The notes beneath the pieces were generated by a model that ran no database searches, was not told the origin of the DNA, and saw nothing but the letters and a program-made list of their open reading frames with translations. This document shows, in pieces, positions 1-6,133 of a stretch of DNA of 9,294 nucleotides. Made by a program: the position numbers and the translations under genes. Position 1 is the first letter of the stretch. The number at the start of each line of letters is the position of its first letter. The stretch is from Bifidobacteriaceae bacterium (GTDB lineage Bacteria; Actinomycetota; Actinomycetes; Actinomycetales; Bifidobacteriaceae): contig JAUMUB010000036.1 of NCBI GenBank assembly GCA_030530905.1, positions 1 through 9,294 of the forward strand, written 5' to 3'.

Positions 1-2363
1 GAGCCCTGATGGAATGTACGAGAAATAACATCAAGCTGCTGTTCCTTAGTAAGCTTAACGAAGTTTACTGCGTATCCAGACACACGAACTGTTAAGTGTG
101 GATACTTTTCAGGATGTTCTACAGCATCTTCCAACTGCTCTTTGCGAAGAACGTTGATATTTGCATGGTATAAGCCATGGCCATTACCAGCATCCAGAAT
201 ACCAACTAGATTATCAATACGCTCATCTTCACTGCGACCTAATCCATCAGGGGTGATGGTGTTGGTCAAAGAAATACCATCAAGAGCATCATTGTAATCA
301 ATCTTACCAACGGAGAACATGGAAGGAAGCATACCGTGAGCATCCATACCGTTTTCTGGGTTTGCACCTGGAGAGTATGGGGTACCCTTCTTGTGACCTG
401 ATGGGAAGGAACCAGTGTTCTTACCATACTCAACATTAGAGGTGATAGTAAGAATAGACTGGGTTGGAACTGCACCACGATATGTTGGCAAGCCCTTAAT
501 CTGACCCATTACAGTGCTTACAATCCACTTAGCAATATCGTCTGCACGATCATCATCATTACCATAGATTGGGAATTGACCTTCAGTGCGATAGCCTACT
601 ACCAAATCATCATCAGCACCCTCAACATACTCATATTCATGGCCTGGCATATCCTTTACTTCCTTATTAGTGATTGGATATACCTTTGCATACTTGAGAG
701 CTGCAAGAGAATCAGCTGCAATCGATAAACCTGACATACCGCAACCGAGAGTACGATATACTTCCTTATCATGTAAAGCCATCTCTACTGATTCGTATGC
801 ATACTTATCATGCATGTAGTGAATAATATTCAATGCTTCGATGTATGTCTTAGAAAGCCATTCGAGAGCAGTTTCGTAGTTTGCCTTTACTTTCTCATAA
901 TCTAAAGTGCCATCAGCTTCAGGCTTGATTGGATCGATAACTCCCTTATCGATAACTTGCAAGCCGTTCATCTCATCACGACCACCGTTGATTGCGTAAA
1001 GCAAAGCTTTTGCAGAGTTAACACGTGCTGCGAAGAACTGCATTTGCTTTCCTACACGCATTGGGGAAACGCAGCATGCGATTGCAGCGTCATCGCCCCA
1101 GTGAGAACGAATATCCTTATCGGACTCGTACTGGATTGCGGAAGTATCGATAGAAATCTTTGAGCAGAAGCGCTTATAGCCTTCAGGAAGCTTTGGATCC
1201 CAGAAGATTGTAATGTTTGGTTCAGGTCCAGGTCCTAAGTGCTCTAAAGTTAAGGTGTTGAGCAAACGGAATGAAGTCTTAGTAACCATTGGTCGGCCAT
1301 CATCTGCAAAGCCTGCGTCTGACCATGTTGCCCAATATGGATCACCAGAGAAGATGTTGTCATAATCCTTGGTACGAAGGAAGCGAACAATACGCAACTT
1401 CATAACAATCTGATCAATGATTTCCTGTGCATCAGTTTCGTCGATAAGACCATTCTTCAAGTCACGCTCGAAATATACATCGAAGAATGCAGAATTACGT
1501 CCGAAGCTCATTGCAGCACCATCTTGGCTCTTGATAGATGCAAGATAGCCCATATAGGTCCACTGTACTGCTTCAACTGCGTTCATTGCAGGACGAGTTA
1601 AGTCTAAACCATATTCATTGCCAAGAGCGATAAGCTTCTTCAATGACTTAATCTGCTCATCATGCTCTTCACGGAAACGAATCCAATGTTCGATCTCTGG
1701 CTCTGTGAAATCATTACGATATGGAATTGAATCCTTGTCGCGCTGCTTAAATTTAATCAACGCATTTACACCATACAAAGCCACACGGCGGTAATCGCCG
1801 ATAATACGACCGCGACCATATGAATCTGGCAAACCGGTTAAAATCTTGCTGTGACGTGCAGCTTTAATCTGCTTTGTATACACACCAAAAACGCCGTCGT
1901 TATGTGTTTTACGATACTTAGTGAAAATCTTTTTTACTTCTGGATCTGGTTCTTTTCCAGCTTCCTTAAGAGCCTGCTCGACCATGCGCCAGCCACCATT
2001 TGGCATCATTGCACGCTTGCAAGGTTCATCAGTTTGTAAACCTACAATAACATTATCAACTTCAGGGCTTTCAATATAACCTGCTGGGAAAGCATCAATA
2101 TCTGCAGGAGTATGAGTATCAACATCATAAATACGACGTTCACGTTCTACTGCTAAATAATTATCATCAAGATACTTCCACATGTGACGGGTTTTCTCAG
2201 TTGAATTAGCCAAGAAAGATTCATCACCCTCGTATGGTGTGAAGTTCTTGACAATAAAGTCTCGAACGTCAATGTCTTCCTGCCAGTTACCGCCAACGAA
2301 GCCATTCCATGCTTTCTCGTTAAGCTCCTGAGCAGAAAGTGCTGTTGTTTCTACTGCTGTCAT
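1..2363 (-). CDS. pflB: Formate acetyltransferase (pyruvate formate-lyase), 3' end cut by window edge
   Basis: This glycyl-radical enzyme converts pyruvate and CoA to acetyl-CoA and formate in the cytoplasm under anoxic conditions. In bifidobacteria it diverts pyruvate from lactate and gains extra ATP through acetate. The reading frame is open from ATG at 2363 to the left edge, giving 787 complete codons plus two bases. It ends in RTFHQG, so only a few C-terminal residues are missing relative to the usual length of about 790. The paired catalytic cysteines are residues 430-431 in the motif IACCVSPM. The radical-bearing glycine is residue 763 in RVSGYAVNF. Both regions match the E. coli enzyme. 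A clear AGGAG lies 5 bases before the start (2369-2373). The activating enzyme gene pflA would be expected beyond the left edge, but this cannot be seen. No frameshift or unusual region was noticed. Confidence 0.97.
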   Translation of the reverse strand, partial: MTAVETTALSAQELNEKAWNGFVGGNWQEDIDVRDFIVKNFTPYEGDESFLANSTEKTRHMWKYLDDNYLAVERERRIYDVDTHTPADIDAFPAGYIESPEVDNVIVGLQTDEPCKRAMMPNGGWRMVEQALKEAGKEPDPEVKKIFTKYRKTHNDGVFGVYTKQIKAARHSKILTGLPDSYGRGRIIGDYRRVALYGVNALIKFKQRDKDSIPYRNDFTEPEIEHWIRFREEHDEQIKSLKKLIALGNEYGLDLTRPAMNAVEAVQWTYMGYLASIKSQDGAAMSFGRNSAFFDVYFERDLKNGLIDETDAQEIIDQIVMKLRIVRFLRTKDYDNIFSGDPYWATWSDAGFADDGRPMVTKTSFRLLNTLTLEHLGPGPEPNITIFWDPKLPEGYKRFCSKISIDTSAIQYESDKDIRSHWGDDAAIACCVSPMRVGKQMQFFAARVNSAKALLYAINGGRDEMNGLQVIDKGVIDPIKPEADGTLDYEKVKANYETALEWLSKTYIEALNIIHYMHDKYAYESVEMALHDKEVYRTLGCGMSGLSIAADSLAALKYAKVYPITNKEVKDMPGHEYEYVEGADDDLVVGYRTEGQFPIYGNDDDRADDIAKWIVSTVMGQIKGLPTYRGAVPTQSILTITSNVEYGKNTGSFPSGHKKGTPYSPGANPENGMDAHGMLPSMFSVGKIDYNDALDGISLTNTITPDGLGRSEDERIDNLVGILDAGNGHGLYHANINVLRKEQLEDAVEHPEKYPHLTVRVSGYAVNFVKLTKEQQLDVISRTFHQG

Positions 2364-2432
2364 ACTGACTCCTAAAATTTGGGCATCGCGTCTTTACGAT
2401 TGCTTTCTATTTCATTTTAGATATTCCCATAT

Positions 2433-2449
2433 AAATTCACGATGAATTT
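2433..2449. repeat. Inverted repeat in pflB leader, possible operator
   Basis: Seven-base arms AAATTCA and TGAATTT flank the three-base centre CGA. The repeat lies 70-86 bases upstream of the pflB start and only two bases from the proximal TGTGA palindrome. A second, overlapping pairing also exists: AATTCAC at 2434-2440 with GTGAATT at 2453-2459. The cluster therefore holds several TTCAC/GTGAA half-sites. The regulator is unknown, and the AT-rich setting makes a short repeat like this partly expected by chance. Confidence 0.35.
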
Positions 2450-2451
2450 TC

Positions 2452-2467
2452 TGTGAATTGTCTCACA
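2452..2467. promoter_or_regulatory. Proximal TGTGA-N6-TCACA palindrome, putative CRP/GlxR- or Rex-type operator
   Basis: The sequence TGTGAATTGTCTCACA is a perfect 5-6-5 inverted repeat centred about 96 bases upstream of the pflB start. The half-sites equal the CRP consensus and the actinobacterial GlxR core. The Rex consensus TTGTGAA-N4-TTCACAA shares the same core and spacing, and here the left half reads CTGTGAA. The binding protein is inferred; neither regulator gene lies in the window. Confidence 0.55.
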
Positions 2468-2570
2468 TTTTAATTAATTGCAATAGCTTAATTTTAATAT
2501 ATTAAGGTTTTTTGTTGAAAAATAAAGGTTTTAGCAATATCATCGTAAATCCAAAAATCCGAAAAATTCA

Positions 2571-2586
2571 TGTGATTAAAGTCACA
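2571..2586. promoter_or_regulatory. Distal TGTGA-N6-TCACA palindrome, putative CRP/GlxR- or Rex-type operator
   Basis: The sequence TGTGATTAAAGTCACA is a second perfect 5-6-5 inverted repeat, extended by one more pair (A at 2570 with T at 2587). It is centred 119 bases upstream of the proximal site, about 11.3 helical turns at 10.5 bases per turn. The AT-rich centre resembles the GlxR consensus TGTGA-N2-TA-N2-TCACA except in the central pair. It lies about 215 bases upstream of the pflB start and downstream of the neighbouring 60-residue gene. Confidence 0.55.
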
Positions 2587-2660
2587 TTTTTACCAATATG
2601 ATTAAAAAATGCAAGAACAAGCAATACAAACCATTGTAAATATGTGATGTAGCTTATATT

Positions 2661-2843
2661 TTACGCATTCCATGAGCGATCCTGCTTCTCCCAAGCAAGA
2701 TTGCGCTCACGCACAATTTCCATTGCACGAATTGCATCCTCCTTAGTCGCATACGGACCCATGCGAACCTCGGCAGGAGAAACCATACCAAACTCAGGCT
2801 GCTGAGTTTTTATATTGTAATACCATTGTTTTTCGCTGCTCAT
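2661..2843 (-). CDS. Small SPOR-like conserved actinobacterial protein, 60 residues
   Basis: The predicted protein is 60 residues, soluble and charged, with no signal peptide or membrane segment. It begins MSSEKQWYYNIKT. It contains a stretch RMGPYATKEDAIRAMEIV (residues 27-44) that resembles the second half of a SPOR fold (G-P-F/Y followed by a helix). Similar short proteins are widespread in Actinobacteria and are variously labelled SPOR-domain protein or, wrongly, methionine aminopeptidase. That statement is from memory. Its function is unknown. The start at 2843 was chosen because it follows the nadE stop by 10 bases and gives the family's typical N-terminus; a start at 2900 would overlap nadE by 47 bases and add an unrelated leader. 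AAGGAG at 2858-2863 lies inside the last nadE codons, 14 bases before the start, which is long. GGGA closer in may serve instead. It probably shares a transcript with nadE. Confidence 0.75.
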   Translation of the reverse strand: MSSEKQWYYNIKTQQPEFGMVSPAEVRMGPYATKEDAIRAMEIVRERNLAWEKQDRSWNA

Positions 2844-2853
2844 ACTAATCCCA

Positions 2854-4545
2854 CTACTCCTTAAAAGCATTTGTAATAGGAAGTCGACGATCTCGTCCAA
2901 ATGCTAAAGAACTCACTTTTGGACCAAGAGGATACTGACGGCGCTTCCACTCAGCACGATCCACAAGACGCATAACAGTATCAACAGTTTTCTCGTCAAA
3001 CCCATCAGCCAATAAATCCGCACGACCATGAGCATGTTCAATATACGCTGCCAAAACTTTATCTAAAAACTCATATTCAGGTAAAGAATCACTATCTTTC
3101 TGATCAGGACGCAATTCAGCACTTGGCGCTTTGACAATAGAATTCACTGGAATAAGCACACTAGATTCACCCGATGGTTCAATATTTTCTGAACCGACCA
3201 TGCGCAATTGTCCAACACCGACACCTTGTTGAGCAATATTATTACGCCAACGTGAAAGCTCCCAGACGCGAGTCTTAAACACATCTTTAATCGGAGCATA
3301 CCCTCCAACAGCATCTCCATAAATTGTTGAATAACCACACGCCAACTCAGACTTATTACCGGTTGCTAATGCCAACAAATTATGTGAATTTGAATATGCC
3401 ATTACTATTACGCCACGGATTCGAGCTTGAATATTCTCCTGCGCAATACCTGAAAGATGAAGTTGATTTTGATACGTGTTGAAAATTGGTTCAATAGCTT
3501 GTACTTCATAATGCGCATGTAGATTCTGAGCTAAATCATAAGCATCATCTTTTGAACCATCAGACGAATACATGCTTGGCATAGAGATACCCCAGATATT
3601 CTCTCCCCCACACGCATCTGCTGCCATAGTCGCCACCAGTGCTGAGTCAATCCCACCAGATAAACCTAAACAAACTCCAGTAAAATGATTCTTACGCATA
3701 TAATCTCTAAGACCAAGCACACAAGCCACATACACTTCTTCATCGCTACTACGTTCAGCAGCAATAGTAGAAACTGTTTGCTCATTCTTCTGTGAATCAA
3801 AATCAAAATAATCAAGCGACTCTACAAAGGTATCACTGCGCTGTAAAAGGGTGCCTTGCTGATCAATAACAAAACTACCGCCATCAAACACTAAGTCATC
3901 TTGACCGCCAACTTGATTGACATAAATAAGCGGAGCATTAACCTGCTTTGCACGACTTGCAGCTAATGCATAACGAACATGACGTTTACCCTCCTCATAA
4001 GGAGAAGCATTAATCGTTACAAGAGTATCAATCTGCTCATGCTCTAACTCGCTAATAGGAAGACCATCTCGCCATAAATCTTCGCAAATTGCAAAACCTA
4101 AGCGCACGCCGTCAACATCTAGTACTAAGGCTTTATCACCAGCGGAAAAAATTCGATTTTCGTCAAAAACACCGTAATTAGGCAAGAAATGCTTATCATA
4201 TCCTGCCCAAACAACACCTTCATGAAAAACAACAAGTCGATTACGCGGCTTCTCTTCATCAGGATCAGTACCGATAGTGCCGCACACAACGTACAAACTG
4301 CCATAGCCCTCAGCTTGTAACTGTTCAGCTACATTATTAGCAATATCCCAAGCTTCGCGTCTGAAAGTGGCACGTAAAGCTAAATCTTCTACAGGATAAC
4401 CAGTAAGTGTCATTTCTGGAAATACTACGACATTTGCGTCCTGGGTTGCAGCCTGTCGAACATTATTTATAATTGCTTTCGCGTTAGCATGAATATCGCC
4501 AACGCAAGTATCAATCTGAGCTAATGCAAAACGAAGTTGTGTCAT
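2854..4545 (-). CDS. nadE: Glutamine-dependent NAD(+) synthetase
   Basis: This two-domain cytoplasmic enzyme makes NAD from nicotinic acid adenine dinucleotide, ATP and glutamine, the last step of NAD biosynthesis. With the start used here it is 563 residues, a normal length for the glutamine-dependent type. The N-terminal nitrilase domain (about 1-270) supplies ammonia. Its likely Glu-Lys-Cys triad is E45 in FPEMTLTGYP, K118 in GYDKHFLPNYG and C154 in FAICEDLW. The C-terminal synthetase domain carries the ATP PP-loop LGLSGGIDSAL (294-304), the ATGNKSEL motif near 394-401, and PSAELRPDQKDSDSLP. A second in-frame ATG lies three codons upstream at 4554. The shorter start was preferred because the protein then begins MTQLRFALAQ, the usual family N-terminus. 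Neither start has a recognisable Shine-Dalgarno sequence. It is divergent from the HAD phosphatase gene. Confidence 0.95.
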   Translation of the reverse strand: MTQLRFALAQIDTCVGDIHANAKAIINNVRQAATQDANVVVFPEMTLTGYPVEDLALRATFRREAWDIANNVAEQLQAEGYGSLYVVCGTIGTDPDEEKPRNRLVVFHEGVVWAGYDKHFLPNYGVFDENRIFSAGDKALVLDVDGVRLGFAICEDLWRDGLPISELEHEQIDTLVTINASPYEEGKRHVRYALAASRAKQVNAPLIYVNQVGGQDDLVFDGGSFVIDQQGTLLQRSDTFVESLDYFDFDSQKNEQTVSTIAAERSSDEEVYVACVLGLRDYMRKNHFTGVCLGLSGGIDSALVATMAADACGGENIWGISMPSMYSSDGSKDDAYDLAQNLHAHYEVQAIEPIFNTYQNQLHLSGIAQENIQARIRGVIVMAYSNSHNLLALATGNKSELACGYSTIYGDAVGGYAPIKDVFKTRVWELSRWRNNIAQQGVGVGQLRMVGSENIEPSGESSVLIPVNSIVKAPSAELRPDQKDSDSLPEYEFLDKVLAAYIEHAHGRADLLADGFDEKTVDTVMRLVDRAEWKRRQYPLGPKVSSLAFGRDRRLPITNAFKE

Positions 4546-4554
4546 GCGTACCAT

Positions 4555-4638
4555 TGTAATTGAGGAACATCACAAACAGAATAATCGTACAAGAATAATC
4601 CTATGATAATATGCATTAATATGACGGTAAGGAATAAT
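4555..4638. promoter_or_regulatory. Divergent intergenic region between nadE and HAD phosphatase gene
   Basis: This short AT-rich stretch must carry promoters for both directions. On the plus strand the best -10 candidates are TATGAT (4602-4607) or an extended form TGATAATAT (4604-4612), with no good -35. The element ATAATATGCAT occurs twice, at 4606-4616 and 4634-4644. The second copy runs into the start codon of the phosphatase gene. On the minus strand TATTAT-like hexamers are present, but no pair with a good -35 stands out. Confidence 0.35.
4629..4633 (+). promoter_or_regulatory. Ribosome binding site that decides the HAD phosphatase start
   Basis: AAGGA lies five bases upstream of ATG at 4639. 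Two earlier in-frame ATGs (4603 and 4621) lack such a site and would add a leader that is not typical of HAD-IIB proteins. The 4639 start puts the nucleophile motif at residue 10, as expected for the family. Confidence 0.7.
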
Positions 4639-5436
4639 ATGCATAATACAAAAATCGCTTTTTTTGACATTGATGGCACACTCACCAGCTTTAACACACA
4701 TACTGTGCCACAATCGACAATACGAGCATTACAAGCCTTACAAAATAATAATATTCTTATCTCAATTTGCACTGGACGCGGCCCATCACAAGTAAAACCA
4801 GTACTAGATTTAATCCCTATTGAATTTGATGTGATCGTAAGCGCAAATGGGCAATATTGTTATAATCAAAAAGAAATAATCCACAAGCAAGCACTCGATG
4901 TTAAAGATGTAGAACATATCGTTCAATGGTTAGATGAACACCCTCAAATTCGCGCAAACTTTTGCGAAGAAAACTATACTTACCTAAATCATATTACCGA
5001 GCAAGTGCGCAAAGAATATGCTGGATTAGGGAAAACCGCAGGTGAATTGTACGAGGATAACCCTCATACGCGCATAAAAAATCACGAGACCTTGCAAATC
5101 AGCCCTTTTGTCAACCCAGCAGAAGAACAAGAATTACTACAATATTGTCATAATGTGCAAGCTGTTCGCTGGGTAGATTCTTTCGCTGACATATTACCGC
5201 CCAATGGCGGAAAACACGCTGGAATTCAAGCCGTACTCAATTACTACGGTTTTACCAAAGACCAAGCTATAGCATTCGGTGATGGTGGCAACGATATGAC
5301 AATGCTTGACTATGTAGGAACGGGCGTTGCAATGGGAAATGCAAATCCAATACTGTTTGAACATGCTGATTTCGTCACAAAATCTGTAGATGAAGATGGC
5401 ATTGAATACGCGCTCAAAACACTTCACATCATTTAA
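4639..5436 (+). CDS. HAD-superfamily phosphatase, Cof-type (HAD-IIB)
   Basis: This is a 265-residue cytoplasmic phosphohydrolase. All four HAD motifs are present: motif I FFDIDGTL with nucleophile D10 and acid D12; motif II SICTGRG with T45; motif III lysine K192 in GGKHAG; and motif IV AFGDGGNDMTML with D215 and D219. A C2-type cap domain of about 100 residues sits between motifs II and III, as in Cof/YidA-like enzymes. Relatives act on sugar phosphates, flavin mononucleotide, pyridoxal phosphate or other small phosphate esters. The sequence does not reveal the substrate, so no symbol is given. The divergent position next to nadE could hint at nucleotide or cofactor phosphate turnover, but that is only a guess. 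No strong terminator follows, and the isomerase gene begins 94 bases downstream on the same strand. Confidence 0.9.
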   Translation: MHNTKIAFFDIDGTLTSFNTHTVPQSTIRALQALQNNNILISICTGRGPSQVKPVLDLIPIEFDVIVSANGQYCYNQKEIIHKQALDVKDVEHIVQWLDEHPQIRANFCEENYTYLNHITEQVRKEYAGLGKTAGELYEDNPHTRIKNHETLQISPFVNPAEEQELLQYCHNVQAVRWVDSFADILPPNGGKHAGIQAVLNYYGFTKDQAIAFGDGGNDMTMLDYVGTGVAMGNANPILFEHADFVTKSVDEDGIEYALKTLHII

Positions 5437-5530
5437 TAATACTATTAGAAAAGTGCAGTAAAGCGATTATATGCATTAAAATTTTTCTCAAGTATTTGCG
5501 CTGTGTGAAAAAATGTGACAAACTTACCTC
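5437..5530 (+). promoter_or_regulatory. Probable promoter region of the peptidyl-prolyl isomerase gene
   Basis: This 94-base AT-rich gap has a possible promoter: TGCAGT (5454-5459) and TAAAAT (5477-5482), spaced 17 bases. The -35 is weak. The segment ATTATATGCATTAAAAT (5466-5482) matches 15 of 17 bases of the segment at 4606-4622 in front of the phosphatase gene. Two TGTGA direct repeats with a 10-base period lie at 5504-5508 and 5514-5518. They are not arranged as a palindrome. No Shine-Dalgarno sequence precedes the ATG at 5531. Confidence 0.35.
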
Positions 5531-6070
5531 ATGACTAAAATTATTATGCACACCTCTGAGGGTGATATTCATATTAACTTATTTGACGATAAAGCTCCTA
5601 AAACTGTAGAAAATTTTCTTGGTTTAGCAACAGGAGAAAAAGCGTGGAAAGACCCATTTACAGGCGAACAATCACACGAGCCTTTCTACAATGGTTTAAC
5701 TTTCCACCGTATTATCAAGGATTTCATGATTCAAGGCGGATGTCCTTTAGGTAATGGCATGGGTGGTCCAGGATTTGAGTTTGATGACGAGATTGACCCA
5801 TCACTTACTTTTAACAAGCCTTATCTTCTCGCTATGGCAAACGCTGGATTACGTCGCGGTGCTGATGGAAAACCACACGGTACTAACGGTTCACAATTCT
5901 TCATTACCACAGTAAACACTGAGTGGCTTAACGGTCATCACACTATTTTTGGCGAAGTAGCAGATGACGATTCAAAGAAGGTTGTAGACGCTCTCGAGTC
6001 TGTCGCTACTGACTCTCATGATGCTCCACTCGAACCAGTTGGAATTCTCAGCATTGAAGTAGTACAGTAA
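5531..6070 (+). CDS. Cyclophilin-type peptidyl-prolyl cis-trans isomerase
   Basis: This is a 179-residue single-domain cyclophilin that catalyses proline isomerisation during protein folding. It has no signal peptide or lipobox, so it should act in the cytoplasm. Active-site positions match human cyclophilin A: R60, F65, M66 and Q68 in FHRIIKDFMIQGG; F124 in GSQFFIT; and W132 and H137 in TEWLNGHHTIFG. A loop around residues 35-55 (EKAWKDPFTGEQSHEPFYNG) is longer than in the short bacterial PpiB type and is common in actinobacterial cyclophilins. The start gives the usual N-terminus MTKIIMHTSEGDI, with the first strand intact. The bases before it (AAACTTACCTC) contain no Shine-Dalgarno motif. 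Transcription ends at the hairpin 17 bases past the stop. Confidence 0.95.
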   Translation: MTKIIMHTSEGDIHINLFDDKAPKTVENFLGLATGEKAWKDPFTGEQSHEPFYNGLTFHRIIKDFMIQGGCPLGNGMGGPGFEFDDEIDPSLTFNKPYLLAMANAGLRRGADGKPHGTNGSQFFITTVNTEWLNGHHTIFGEVADDDSKKVVDALESVATDSHDAPLEPVGILSIEVVQ

Positions 6071-6087
6071 AACATCTATACATTAGG

Positions 6088-6114
6088 AAAAGCCACTCAA
6101 TCGAGTGGCTTTTT
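6088..6114. terminator. Bidirectional intrinsic terminator between convergent genes
   Basis: An 11-base-pair stem, AAAAGCCACTC with GAGTGGCTTTT, encloses the four-base loop AATC. The A-run on the left and T-run on the right give a U-tract in both directions. It lies 17 bases after the isomerase stop and 19 bases after the rel stop on the other strand, so it can end both converging transcripts. Confidence 0.9.
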
Positions 6115-6133
6115 ACATATCAGAATACAAATT

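Larger units (their letters stand above)
2364..2660. promoter_or_regulatory. pflB leader and intergenic region, 297 bases, AT-rich
   Basis: This stretch contains no convincing gene. It separates the 60-residue protein gene from pflB, both read on the minus strand, and should hold the pflB promoter. It carries two TGTGA-N6-TCACA palindromes and a third inverted repeat, listed separately. Two promoter placements are possible for pflB. The first is TTCACA with TATATG, spaced 18 bases, where the proximal palindrome overlaps the -35. The second is TTGCAA with GACAAT, spaced 16 bases, where the palindrome covers the -10. Neither is close enough to consensus to choose between them. No GC-rich hairpin with a T-tract was found behind the upstream gene, so some readthrough into pflB is possible. 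Confidence 0.6.

Noticed and set aside
266..478. Open frame of 70 codons on the minus strand inside pflB
   Set aside because: It lies in another frame of the same strand as pflB, whose own frame is conserved and continuous here. The product is low-complexity Leu/Val/Thr sequence with no motif.
2600..2660. Terminator behind the 60-residue protein gene
   Set aside because: The only pairing (ACAAT region with ATTG) is about four base pairs and AT-rich, so it is too weak to call.
2844..2900. Longer N-terminus for the 60-residue protein, starting at 2900
   Set aside because: It would overlap the conserved C-terminus of nadE and add residues unlike the family. The start at 2843 fits better.
4603..4638. 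Earlier ATGs at 4603 and 4621 for the HAD phosphatase
   Set aside because: No ribosome binding site precedes them, and they place the DxD motif unusually far from the N-terminus.
5420..5456. Possible terminator after the HAD phosphatase (CACTT paired with AAGTG)
   Set aside because: The stem is only five bases with a loop of over 20 bases and no T-run follows.
5504..5518. CRP/Rex-type operator before the isomerase gene
   Set aside because: The two TGTGA copies are direct repeats with a 10-base period, not an inverted pair with a 6-base spacer, so they do not form a dimeric operator of that type.
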